Shown here: piece after piece, positions 27,442 to 35,584 of the stretch | How positions within the stretch are numbered: position 1 is the first letter of the stretch | Layout: every line of letters begins with the position of its first letter | Assembly: GCA_003605085.1 (NCBI GenBank) | Contig: QZKD01000022.1 | Location: 1-40,199 of the forward strand | DNA: 40,199 nt | DNA from: Acholeplasma sp. | GTDB lineage: Bacteria; Bacillota_I; Bacilli_A; Acholeplasmatales; Acholeplasmataceae | Reading direction: 5' to 3' | Made by a program: the position numbers and the translations under genes | Notes under the pieces: model-generated | The model's database searches: none | Told to the model about the DNA's origin: nothing | The model's input: only the letters and a program-made list of their open reading frames with translations

Positions 27442-27470
27442 AGTATACTTTTATCTTGAAAAAATTTCAT
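27442..27470 (-). promoter_or_regulatory. Candidate promoter of the esterase gene
   Basis: On the minus strand TATACT (27442-27447) is preceded after 17 bases by ATGAAA (27465-27470), a four-of-six -35 match. The element interleaves with the opposite-facing promoter, so both cannot be occupied by RNA polymerase at once. Confidence 0.4.
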
Positions 27471-27507
27471 AAATAAGGTATAAATAGAGTATGGATGTAT
27501 AGACATC
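27456..27507 (+). promoter_or_regulatory. Promoter and operator of the acyltransferase-NAGPA pair
   Basis: TTGAAA (27456-27461) and TATAAA (27479-27484) are spaced by 17 bases. GATGT-ATAG-ACATC (27494-27507) has perfect five-base arms and a TGTATAGACA core that fits the HutC-subfamily pattern. It lies at the expected transcription start, where a repressor would block initiation. Confidence 0.7.
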
Positions 27508-27522
27508 TTAGAAGGTGGACAG

Positions 27523-28767
27523 ATGGCAACGATAGACTACCAAGAGATGATGAATGCACTAGGATATACACACGTGCAGAAAAAACATAAAGAAATCTAT
27601 GACGTATGGGCAAATGAACCCATCGTTTGGTATTTTCCTTTAGAAGACCTTGCGTTTATCATTGAAACTTTGTCTTTAGAAAACCCTGAAAAAGATGCTG
27701 TAATCCATGCCCATCACGTGATTAACCATGATCCAAAGCTTTTTGAAATCATGTCATTTATCCAAAACATTACCATGATTAAAGCTCATCCATCGGATTG
27801 GTTAGCGAATCAAGCACCACTCATCTCACATGAGACATTATCAACCTCTGTGATTCAACTCATGGCAATCCTATCCTTGATTCCGCTTGCGAAAAAAGAT
27901 TATGAATCCAGAGGTATCGATCAAAAGCATAGGATGTTCAACCTAAATCATTTAAAGGGTTATATCAAAAATTACCGTATCAAACATCATGATGTTGGAA
28001 TTGAACTCTATGGCTGGACCACCTATTTAGCATCACTTGGATTGATTCATCTAGGCTCCCTTCATTTCATGCACCATAAATACTCTGAACCATTTATCTT
28101 TTACCGACACAAAACTACTTTATCAGTCATCGCTTTCGCATTAGAAGGTATTAGAGTCAGACAAGATGGACAGCTTGATGGGGTTAACGGAAAATACGAT
28201 TTAAGAAATATCACCTCATATATCATTGATCAAGACAAACTTACTGCATATCCGATACATCCTAAAGGATGGATTGATGAAAAACCACTAACCATAGATT
28301 TAAAAGACTATGATTGCATATTAAAGCCCGGTGATGTAGTCATTGATTTTCATATTCCAACACGCTCAGATTATACATTGAATGGGATTCGCCATTCTTT
28401 TGAAGATGCGATTCAATTTTTTCAAAAGCATTATCACGAGTATGACTATCAAGCGTTTTGGTGTACCTCATGGTTGTATTCACCTCAAATCGATCAATTG
28501 ATCACAAAGCCAACATCCAATATACTTACGGTTGCTGAGCAAGGATATATTTTACCCGCTACACCGGGAGCTCAAAGTCTTTATACGTTTGTTTTTCAAA
28601 CAGAACAACCCGATTTTAATACGATTAAAGCGAAGACATCATTGGAACAATCCGTGATTGATTATATACAAAATGGACACTCGATCAATGCTGGATGTTA
28701 TCTTTATTTCATTAAAGATATCGATGAGTTTGGGAAATCTTTCTATAGAACAGGAATGATTATATGA
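27523..28767 (+). CDS. Two-domain GNAT-like acyltransferase (NAT_N + GNAT_C type)
   Basis: The 414-residue soluble protein resembles acyltransferases composed of an N-terminal NAT_N domain (~1-130) and a GNAT-like C-terminal domain (~155-405). The best landmarks are in the second: GDVVIDFHIPTRSDYTLNG, SFEDAIQFF, a CTSWLYSPQID segment, SNIL, and the late LYTFVFQTEQPDF. This family is common in Bacillota, and its acceptors are not known to me. AAGGTGG lies before the ATG. The four-base overlap with the phosphodiester-glycosidase gene implies a joint function, perhaps acylation of the released sugar, but that is inference. Confidence 0.72.
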   Translation: MATIDYQEMMNALGYTHVQKKHKEIYDVWANEPIVWYFPLEDLAFIIETLSLENPEKDAVIHAHHVINHDPKLFEIMSFIQNITMIKAHPSDWLANQAPLISHETLSTSVIQLMAILSLIPLAKKDYESRGIDQKHRMFNLNHLKGYIKNYRIKHHDVGIELYGWTTYLASLGLIHLGSLHFMHHKYSEPFIFYRHKTTLSVIAFALEGIRVRQDGQLDGVNGKYDLRNITSYIIDQDKLTAYPIHPKGWIDEKPLTIDLKDYDCILKPGDVVIDFHIPTRSDYTLNGIRHSFEDAIQFFQKHYHEYDYQAFWCTSWLYSPQIDQLITKPTSNILTVAEQGYILPATPGAQSLYTFVFQTEQPDFNTIKAKTSLEQSVIDYIQNGHSINAGCYLYFIKDIDEFGKSFYRTGMII

Positions 28768-30587
28768 CTTTATTAAGAGGATACATAAAAAAAATACTGC
28801 TCTTTATAATCTCGACGTCGCTTACACTATTCTTTCTTTTAGGTGCGACGATCCTTGATGTAAATATCCTATCACTTGAAAGTGAGAATATCATGGGGGC
28901 AACCCATGAGCGTGTGCAACGCACATTGACTAGCGGAACCTCATCGGTTTTGCAAACTTATCATTATTTAAGTGCTGAAGCGGGAGATGTAACCTTCCGA
29001 GCAATCACCGGAGATGATTATACTTCTACAGGCTACAAGCCTGCAACCACAAAAACGCACGCCCAAAATAGTCAATCTCTTTACGATGATTACGTCATTA
29101 TTGGAGGTGTCAATGCAGACTTCTTCGAAAGTTACGGCGTACCTCAAGAAGCTTATGTTGAAGATGGTCAAGTGATTTCTTCGGGCATCGGTTATGCCAA
29201 TCGAGAAGTCATTGGATTTAAAGAAGATGGTAGTGTCGTCTTTGGAAAGCCTGTTTTTGATGGATATGAAGTGATTATTAGAGATCCTAATGGAAGAGAA
29301 CGCATAACGCTTCCTTTAAAAAATGTCAATGCAGCATACTCAACGTCTTCAATCGATATTTATGCGTATTTTGACACCTATAATACAGCACTCCCTGAAG
29401 GAGTGAACAAATATATTGCTACGGCAACAGAAACTAAAGGAGCAGTACCAAAAATTTTTGGACGAGGTATCGTAAACACCGTCATGAATGAAAATAGCCT
29501 TGTAGTTCCTGATGGATCCCTCGTTTTACTCACCAACAATGTCTATGTCCAAAATCTGATGGAAATTGGTGATACAATGATCATTCAGCGACGGATGATT
29601 GGAGACTTTGAACATGTAAGATGGGCTGTTGGTGCGTATGGTAAACTTGTTGCTGATGGAGAAAAGTTAACAAGCATTATTGGAATTGACCCTACAGCAA
29701 GGCATCCAAGAACAGCCATCGGTGTCAAAGCAGATGGCAGTGTATTCTTTGTTGCGATGGATGGTAGACAAAGTGGTTATTCTCAAGGGGCGACACTCTA
29801 TGAAATGGCTGATCTTATGCTATCCTATGGTGCAGTGACTGCATATAATTTTGACGGTGGTGGTTCAACCACCATGGTATTACGAAATGAAGATGATGGA
29901 TTTGATGTTGTGAATCAACCGAGTGATGGAACACCACGCTTGGTCACCAATAGTGTGTTTCTTGCGATTCGAGTCAACTTCGATGATCTTAATCCTTATC
30001 CTATTCCAGATTACTCCATTCGACTCGATCGACCTACAAATCTTGTAGTCGAAGAAGGAATTTTCAAGTTTGATGCTGTAGCAAATCGCACTCAATACCT
30101 CGTTCGTATTGGAGAAGAAGAGATTCTTACCACGAATTATGAGGTTCCACTAAAAAACTATATCGATGAACCGGGGAATTATATGATCACTGTGATTGCT
30201 AAAGGCGATGGGATCTTTTATAAAGATTCACTCATATCATCCACATTTTCCTATACATATGAAGGTCCAACACGACTAGATTCACCAGGCGATTTCATGT
30301 TATCAACAACACACGTACTTACTTGGGATGAAGAACTACCTGAAGGGAGTTATCTTTTTACTGTCAATCTAAAATCCTATACAATTTATCTCAATCGATT
30401 CAATTTAACTACGCTTAACTTAGAGCCAGGCATCTACACGATTGAAGTTATCGCCCTTGGTGATGGATTTATCGATGAAGATTCAGAACCAGCGTATTTC
30501 ACCTACCGAGTTTACTCAGAAAGTGAGCAATACATCAAAGACTCACTCAGATTATTTTTAGAAATACTTTATCTGCGGAAAAAATAA
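28764..30587 (+). CDS. Exported phosphodiester glycosidase (NAGPA domain) with two Fn3-like repeats
   Basis: A hydrophobic segment at residues ~9-32 serves as signal anchor or signal peptide. Residues ~110-405 match the NAGPA domain (uncovering-enzyme family): VIIGGVNADFFES, the HPRTAIGVKADGS strand and the hallmark NFDGGGSTTMV, ending VTNSVFLAIR. The mammalian member removes GlcNAc from a GlcNAc-1-phospho-6-mannose diester. Two beta-sandwich repeats (~418-495 and ~505-585) and a basic helical tail (SLRLFLEILYLRKK) follow. Repeats and tail resemble those of the secreted GHL10 protein at 15542-18001. The start overlaps the acyltransferase stop by four bases. The bacterial substrate could be a glycosyl-phosphate polymer. 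Confidence 0.85.
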   Translation: MTLLRGYIKKILLFIISTSLTLFFLLGATILDVNILSLESENIMGATHERVQRTLTSGTSSVLQTYHYLSAEAGDVTFRAITGDDYTSTGYKPATTKTHAQNSQSLYDDYVIIGGVNADFFESYGVPQEAYVEDGQVISSGIGYANREVIGFKEDGSVVFGKPVFDGYEVIIRDPNGRERITLPLKNVNAAYSTSSIDIYAYFDTYNTALPEGVNKYIATATETKGAVPKIFGRGIVNTVMNENSLVVPDGSLVLLTNNVYVQNLMEIGDTMIIQRRMIGDFEHVRWAVGAYGKLVADGEKLTSIIGIDPTARHPRTAIGVKADGSVFFVAMDGRQSGYSQGATLYEMADLMLSYGAVTAYNFDGGGSTTMVLRNEDDGFDVVNQPSDGTPRLVTNSVFLAIRVNFDDLNPYPIPDYSIRLDRPTNLVVEEGIFKFDAVANRTQYLVRIGEEEILTTNYEVPLKNYIDEPGNYMITVIAKGDGIFYKDSLISSTFSYTYEGPTRLDSPGDFMLSTTHVLTWDEELPEGSYLFTVNLKSYTIYLNRFNLTTLNLEPGIYTIEVIALGDGFIDEDSEPAYFTYRVYSESEQYIKDSLRLFLEILYLRKK

Positions 30588-30605
30588 TTTTTAGTGACAA
30601 TAGGA

Positions 30606-30649
30606 TTGAAATGTAAGCGTATACGTAGTATAATACTTATATAGACAAG
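30606..30649 (+). promoter_or_regulatory. Strong promoter with cre-like site and GntR operator
   Basis: TTGAAA (30606-30611) and TATAAT (30629-30634) have ideal 17-base spacing. Between them TGTAAGCGTATACG (30612-30625) matches the relaxed CcpA cre pattern except for its last base. Downstream, CTTAT-ATAG-ACAAG (30636-30649) contains the shared TATAGACAAG. The arrangement suggests dual control by carbon catabolite repression and the GntR regulator. Confidence 0.65.
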
Positions 30650-30677
30650 CAATAGAACAAGAAAAAATGGAGGACTT

Positions 30678-32609
30678 ATGAAAAAGATCGCATTACTTAT
30701 CACGATGATCGGACTCATGTTTATGGTTGTTGCCTGTGAAAATGGCGAAGACCCTATTGAAACAGTGATTCCAACCCCAGATGCCCCCACGATTGTTGAA
30801 CAGTCTGGTATAATCAAAACATTTGTTCAAGGATCCACAGCACCTGATTTTAAAACCTATGTGACCATCACCGATGCCGATACCGGCAATGTAACAGTAA
30901 CAGATGCCATGGTCAATGCTACAGCATTGGATATGACAACTCCTGGTACCTATAATGTTGTATTTAATTACACGGGTGGGAATGGATTATCAGCATCGTT
31001 AACGATTACCATTACGATTACAGCTGCAGATGCACCTGTGATTGCTGAAGTTCCAGGAATCATTAAGGATTACGAAGAAGGCGATGCAGCACCTGATTTC
31101 ACGACACTTGTCACGATCACAGATCCAGTGGATGGCGTCATTACTGTCACCCCGTCCATGGTCGATATATCGAAAGTGAATATGAATGCCATTGGGACGT
31201 TTAGAGTGACATATTCATATACAAGTTCAAGTGGTAAGACAACCACATTCGATATTGTCTTTAGAGTAAATGAAAAAGTTATTGAGTTTGGAAACTGTGA
31301 TCCAAATTTCCCTGAAGGTCAAGTGAATTTGGATTTAGAAGGCAGAAAAGTAACACTTGGAACATGGATGAGAAACTTCTTAGATCCATTCTGGTTAACA
31401 GCAAAACCTTCAGAACTCAACACGATGAAAAAAACATGTATCACTCGTGCCAATACAGAACATAATACAACCCTTGGCTGGTATGCTTACGACAACGCAC
31501 TTAATCATACCAATGAGATCATTCAACAATACTTAGCAGGCGACTTTAAAGCGGATTGGTATAACATTAACTCGCATAATTTAGGAAAACTTGCCGAAGC
31601 TGGTGCGATCCGTCCTATTACTGAATTCATGGATTATTTACCTGACTATTACTATGACATCAATGTTCAATTCGGTACTTGGAAAGGTGAAGTATACGGA
31701 ATTTGGACTGAGCGTATCAATGTAAACATGGGAATCTATGTCAACCTTGACTTAATCGAAGAGTATGGTCAAATCAATCCAGCTGAATTATGGAATGATG
31801 GCGAATGGAATTGGCAAGCACTTCTTGATATCTCATCTGCAATAAAAGAAAATGCACCTACAAATGTTGAAGTCTTTGGTATTAATAGTTATGATTTAGG
31901 TTCTTATTTGATTGGATCTAACGGTGGTAAAACCATTAATCCTGAAACAGATACGTTTGCATTAAACGATGCTAGAGCGATCAATGCCCTTGAATTTGGT
32001 CAAGAACTCGCCGAACGTGGTTATGTATGGACTGCAGAAGATGGTACGGATACATCGACACGTGCGAAATTCACATCAGGAGAACTCGTTTTCTATTTTG
32101 GATCTGACTGGATTTCCGGCGACCCATCGATCTTAAAACCAGGTGAAGCTGTTAAATTCACCTTAGGTATGGTTCCATTCCCTGTTGGACCTGATGTCAC
32201 TGATATCGCAACCGAATATCGTCTTCCCATCACCGTGGGTAACCTTTGGGTTATGCGCAGTGACTTAGATGATACGATGGCAGAAAAAGTCTTCCAATAC
32301 TTTATTAACACCGTTCCATGGGGCGATGATGATGAACAAGATCTAAGATATACAGAAACCATGAGAGATCATATGGATGATCGCACATCCCTTGAAGCAT
32401 ATGTCAGTGCATCTCGTATGGGATATTTTGAAAAGACATTCCTCTATGGTGTGGTATGGGCTTTACCTGATTCAGGATCCTCTGGTATCGGTAATGTTTA
32501 TGGTGAAATTATCAATACTGCAGGTGCTTCAGCAACCGCGATTATTGAAGCTGCCCTACCTTCCATACAGGCACAAATTGATCAAGTATTAGGTAAGGAT
32601 CAAGAATAA
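30678..32609 (+). CDS. Lipoprotein solute-binding protein with two N-terminal Ig-like repeats
   Basis: The lipobox VVAC lipidates Cys20. Two beta-sandwich repeats follow at residues ~35-117 and ~118-207; each has a (I)IK-x-(F/Y)-(V/E)-x-G-(S/D)-x-APDF pattern and looks like a surface Ig-like/DUF5011-type module. From ~215 to the end is a family-1 solute-binding fold (RKVTLGTWMRNFLDPFW, VYGIWTERINVNMGIYVNLD, LVFYFGSDW). AATGGAGG precedes the ATG. It stands alone with its own strong promoter, so it probably partners the permeases at 8140-10117 or all four permeases. The repeats would raise it above the membrane or bind the polymer. Confidence 0.85.
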   Translation: MKKIALLITMIGLMFMVVACENGEDPIETVIPTPDAPTIVEQSGIIKTFVQGSTAPDFKTYVTITDADTGNVTVTDAMVNATALDMTTPGTYNVVFNYTGGNGLSASLTITITITAADAPVIAEVPGIIKDYEEGDAAPDFTTLVTITDPVDGVITVTPSMVDISKVNMNAIGTFRVTYSYTSSSGKTTTFDIVFRVNEKVIEFGNCDPNFPEGQVNLDLEGRKVTLGTWMRNFLDPFWLTAKPSELNTMKKTCITRANTEHNTTLGWYAYDNALNHTNEIIQQYLAGDFKADWYNINSHNLGKLAEAGAIRPITEFMDYLPDYYYDINVQFGTWKGEVYGIWTERINVNMGIYVNLDLIEEYGQINPAELWNDGEWNWQALLDISSAIKENAPTNVEVFGINSYDLGSYLIGSNGGKTINPETDTFALNDARAINALEFGQELAERGYVWTAEDGTDTSTRAKFTSGELVFYFGSDWISGDPSILKPGEAVKFTLGMVPFPVGPDVTDIATEYRLPITVGNLWVMRSDLDDTMAEKVFQYFINTVPWGDDDEQDLRYTETMRDHMDDRTSLEAYVSASRMGYFEKTFLYGVVWALPDSGSSGIGNVYGEIINTAGASATAIIEAALPSIQAQIDQVLGKDQE

Positions 32610-32621
32610 ATTTAAAATATG

Positions 32622-32648
32622 AAAAGGGCGTATTCAACGCCCTTTTTT
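32622..32648. terminator. Intrinsic terminator after the binding-protein gene
   Basis: AAAAGGGCG and CGCCCTTTT form a perfect 9-bp stem with a seven-base loop (TATTCAA), followed by two more T. The A run on the left arm lets it also serve the convergent minus-strand gene. Confidence 0.9.
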
Positions 32649-32671
32649 GCGAAAAAAAAGCCTCATAGAGG

Positions 32672-33535
32672 CTAGAAGTTCATCAGAACAATCATAATGG
32701 TATAACTTGCAACTAACGAGAAAAAGTTTGCAGCAAGCGTGTATAGAAGCGCTCGTTTCTTAGACTTTTCTGTCAGGTAGAATCTAAATATAATGAACTC
32801 CGTTAAAAATATCATAAACTCACCAATAATAAGTACGAATAATTCACCAAAAATCGGGAAGACATAATATTTAGCAGCAAACATAAATCCCGTCAAGATC
32901 ACTTGTGTGACTAAATTGACATAAGTTACAAGAAGATAACTTCTTTTAGCAATATACCCGAATAAGAAGAGAACCACTATCTCGATAAATATGGTGCCTA
33001 TGATACGAGTGATGAGTTCAATCGACATGGTTTGAATCGGTAAGACTTCACGTATCTTTCCAACACTGAGTTGATCCATGTCTTGATCGACGGCAGTGAT
33101 ATCATAGGTAATCTTACTATTGAAAAGCGTCGATTCAATAATTTTGGATGTTACATAATGTCCATCAGTAAAGACGAGCATGATTTTGAGTTGTTCTGGT
33201 GGATTATATGAATAAATATAATAATTATCTTCAGGATTTTGTTGCCATACACCCCAGGGCAAGACGAGATTTGCTGAAACATAACCTTCATCTTGGAAGG
33301 TATAAAGCATTTCAGGGTAATCTGGATATTCACTTTCGATATAGGGTCTCATCTCATCGATTTCTGCTTGGATTGGTAGATCGCCTTCCATGAGCAATTC
33401 GATATGATAAGGCTTTTTTGCTCCGATGATTTCGACATCAAGAGAACGTTTAGGACCGAAATCTGCGCGCGCCTGCATCATAGGGAATAGGACTGTCAAG
33501 AAAATGAGCAGGAGCAGAATAGATAACTTCTTCAT
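32672..33535 (-). CDS. Exported/membrane protein of unknown function
   Basis: I do not recognise a named family. A signal peptide is clear (residues 1-24, QARA-D). Residues ~25-165 are extracytoplasmic and strand-rich. Four or five membrane helices follow from ~170 to the end (TRIIGTIFIEIVVLFLFGY and others). GTGAGG lies before the ATG. It has its own divergent promoter region with a GTTATC/GATAAC inverted repeat and faces the binding-protein gene tail to tail. The layout of an exported sensor-like part plus membrane bundle suggests an envelope role only in general terms. Confidence 0.7.
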   Translation of the reverse strand: MKKLSILLLLIFLTVLFPMMQARADFGPKRSLDVEIIGAKKPYHIELLMEGDLPIQAEIDEMRPYIESEYPDYPEMLYTFQDEGYVSANLVLPWGVWQQNPEDNYYIYSYNPPEQLKIMLVFTDGHYVTSKIIESTLFNSKITYDITAVDQDMDQLSVGKIREVLPIQTMSIELITRIIGTIFIEIVVLFLFGYIAKRSYLLVTYVNLVTQVILTGFMFAAKYYVFPIFGELFVLIIGEFMIFLTEFIIFRFYLTEKSKKRALLYTLAANFFSLVASYTIMIVLMNF

Positions 33536-33556
33536 AGGATAACCTCACTATCTATT

Positions 33557-33573
33557 GTTATCTTTATGATAAC
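33557..33573. promoter_or_regulatory. Operator-like inverted repeat between divergent genes
   Basis: GTTATC-TTTAT-GATAAC is a perfect six-base inverted repeat in the short divergent region. It overlaps the expected promoter zone of the minus-strand gene and lies upstream of the -10 TATAAT (33609-33614) of the plus-strand hydrolase gene. No T run follows, so it is not a terminator. Confidence 0.35.
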
Positions 33574-33633
33574 ATGAAAAAGAAGTTTTTTTGAATGTTT
33601 TTTCGTTGTATAATAAAAATAGAGGTGATAACG

Positions 33634-34431
33634 ATGCTCATAAATCAAGTCTTAATCCATGTGAAAAGAAATCCAATAGAAAACGCCAAAGGAACAGTGA
33701 TTATCACACATGGAATCGCTGAACATTCTGGACGTTATGAAGAAATTACGAGTAAGTTAAATGAAGCGTTATATTCTGTGGTTCGCTACGATATCCGTGG
33801 TCATGGAATGAGTCAGGGAAAACGTGGTGCTCTCAAGAGTTATCATCAGATGATTGATGATCTTCATGAGATTGTTCTAGAAGAAAAGAAAACTCAACCT
33901 AAAAAAATCTTTTTAATCGGACATAGCATGGGAGGACTTATCGTTGATCTCTATGGTGTTAAGTATCATGATGTCGATGGTATTATCGCATCTGCAGCTC
34001 CCAGCTACTTTATTAAAGATGTTCTACCTTTCCGTTTTATCGGATACAAATGGTTAGGTTTTTTAAGCAAGAAAACGAATTTTGCTGATGACCAATTGTC
34101 TCGAATTAAAGCGGTTGAAGATGCTTATATCAACGATCCACTCAACTTAAAGAAGTTTCATTTTTCACTTGCAGGTAATATGTTTGTCGGTGGAGTTCGC
34201 TACTTAAATAAACACATTCAAGATTTTCAAACCCCTATTTTAATGATTCATGGTGAAAACGATAAAATAGTTCCCGTAGATTTTTCTAGACGCTTCTATG
34301 AATTATTGAAAATTGAGGATAAGACCTTAATCACCTATCCAGATGCCTATCATGAAGTATTCAATGACCTAGATCGCGAAAAAACATTTACTGATGTCAT
34401 TCATTGGCTTGATGAGAGGGCTTCTCTATGA
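33634..34431 (+). CDS. Alpha/beta hydrolase, monoacylglycerol lipase / lysophospholipase-like
   Basis: A Hydrolase_4 (serine aminopeptidase S33-like) protein of 265 residues, close to PldB/YtpA-type enzymes. Landmarks are THGIAEHSGRYE (oxyanion region), YDIRGHGMSQGKRG, the nucleophile elbow IGHSMGGLI, the acid in HGENDKIVP and the catalytic His in DAYHEVFND. I use ATG 33634, which has AGAGGTGA seven bases upstream and TATAAT at 33609-33614; an ATG at 33595 would precede that promoter. The substrate is probably a lipid ester, inferred from family. The end overlaps the next gene by four bases. Confidence 0.85.
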   Translation: MLINQVLIHVKRNPIENAKGTVIITHGIAEHSGRYEEITSKLNEALYSVVRYDIRGHGMSQGKRGALKSYHQMIDDLHEIVLEEKKTQPKKIFLIGHSMGGLIVDLYGVKYHDVDGIIASAAPSYFIKDVLPFRFIGYKWLGFLSKKTNFADDQLSRIKAVEDAYINDPLNLKKFHFSLAGNMFVGGVRYLNKHIQDFQTPILMIHGENDKIVPVDFSRRFYELLKIEDKTLITYPDAYHEVFNDLDREKTFTDVIHWLDERASL

Positions 34432-35282
34432 TGCATGTTGCTTGGATTGGAACAGGTGTGATGGGGAAACCTATGGCACTTCATTTGGCAGATGCTGGAT
34501 ATCAAGTCACCTGTTTTAATCGAACGTATTCAAAAGCTTTCCAATTAGAACCCAAAGCACAAGCGGTCAATAGTATCCAAGAATGTGTTCAAAATGCTGA
34601 TATTGTTTTCTCCATTGTTGGTTATCCCAGTGATGTGAAAGATACGTATGAAGAGGTCTTTAAATACGCCAAAAAGGGGACTATCTTCGTGGATATGACA
34701 ACATCTTCACCTACTTTGGCCATTGAACTCGAAAAGAAGGCTAAGGATCTAGGATTTATCATGCTTGATGCTCCGGTCACCGGCGGTGATTTAGGAGCGA
34801 TCAACGCGACGCTATCCATCATGGTGGGCGGAGATGAAAAAACTTATCAAATCATTTATCCCTTATTAGAAAAAATGGGTAAAACAATAACCTACATGGG
34901 AAAACCGGGTTCTGGTCAGCATGCAAAACTAGCGAATCAAACCGCAATTGCAGGTGCGATTGCTGGGGTAGCTGAAGCGATGATGTATGCAAAGGATAAA
35001 GATCTTGATCCATTTTTGATGCTCAAGGTCATCACTGGAGGATCCGCATCGTCATGGCAAGCTCAAAATAATGGTCCTAAAATGATGAAACATGATTACG
35101 CTCCAGGATTTTATATCAAGCATTATTTAAAAGATTTACGTCTGGTTTTAGAAGAAAAAAATGATTTAGCCTTACCTGTGGTTGAACAGGTGACCAAAGC
35201 ATACCAATATCTTCATGATCACGGTTTTAAAGAAGAAGGGACTCAAGCGATAATTGAATACTATTTACGTCAAATGATGTAA
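34428..35282 (+). CDS. 3-hydroxyisobutyrate dehydrogenase-like NAD(P)-dependent oxidoreductase
   Basis: This beta-hydroxyacid dehydrogenase family protein of 284 residues opens with the nucleotide-binding WIGTGVMGKPMALHLADAGY. The substrate-site motif DAPVTGGDLGAINATLSIM contains the usual G-G pattern, and the catalytic lysine lies in GSGQHAKLANQ. Members oxidise or reduce short hydroxyacids such as 3-hydroxyisobutyrate, tartronate semialdehyde or glyoxylate, and the exact substrate cannot be chosen here. It overlaps the hydrolase gene by ATGA and is followed by the HMA gene 18 bases on. Confidence 0.88.
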   Translation: MMHVAWIGTGVMGKPMALHLADAGYQVTCFNRTYSKAFQLEPKAQAVNSIQECVQNADIVFSIVGYPSDVKDTYEEVFKYAKKGTIFVDMTTSSPTLAIELEKKAKDLGFIMLDAPVTGGDLGAINATLSIMVGGDEKTYQIIYPLLEKMGKTITYMGKPGSGQHAKLANQTAIAGAIAGVAEAMMYAKDKDLDPFLMLKVITGGSASSWQAQNNGPKMMKHDYAPGFYIKHYLKDLRLVLEEKNDLALPVVEQVTKAYQYLHDHGFKEEGTQAIIEYYLRQMM

Positions 35283-35300
35283 TTAAAAGGAGGTTTGCCA

Positions 35301-35528
35301 ATGCCGGTTTTAGTCGTTAGTTTGAAAGGACTTATGCACTGTACCAGTTGTATGACAACCATCGAAAATGCACTCTATGCCGCTGGAGCAAAACATTTTG
35401 AGTATGATCTTGCCGCAAAGGTAGGAAAGATTGTGTTTGAAAATAAGGATGCAGATGAAATTATCCTTGTGGATGCCATCAAAAAAGTCGGATATGATGT
35501 TGATGTGATGGATCTTCTTGAAGATTGA
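35301..35528 (+). CDS. Small heavy-metal-associated (HMA) domain protein, CopZ-like
   Basis: The 75-residue protein is a single ferredoxin-like HMA domain. The metal-binding loop GLMHCTSCMTTIENAL has the CxxC pair, with His in the position before the first Cys. The later VDAIKKVGYDV matches the end of the domain. AAAGGAGG lies seven bases before ATG 35301; a TTG two codons earlier is possible. It probably binds Cu(I) or a similar ion. No P-type ATPase is encoded nearby, so its partner is unknown. A terminator follows at once. Confidence 0.82.
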   Translation: MPVLVVSLKGLMHCTSCMTTIENALYAAGAKHFEYDLAAKVGKIVFENKDADEIILVDAIKKVGYDVDVMDLLED

Positions 35529-35549
35529 CGCCTTGTGCGTCTTTTTTTT
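35527..35549 (+). terminator. Terminator of the HMA gene
   Basis: GACGC and GCGTC pair around CTTGT, followed by eight T. The stem begins at the stop codon of the HMA gene. Confidence 0.85.
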
Positions 35550-35551
35550 GC

Positions 35552-35580
35552 ATAAAAAAACTCGCTTAATGGCGAGTTTA
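35552..35580 (-). terminator. Terminator of gpmI
   Basis: Read on the minus strand, AAACTCGC and GCGAGTTT pair around a six-base loop and are followed by further T. It lies five bases after the gpmI stop codon. Confidence 0.85.
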
Positions 35581-35584
35581 TATT

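Noticed and set aside
27441-27450. AAGTATACTT palindrome as a regulator site
   Set aside because: It coincides with the minus-strand -10 TATACT and does not match the TATAGACAAG family; a chance palindrome around the -10 is simpler.
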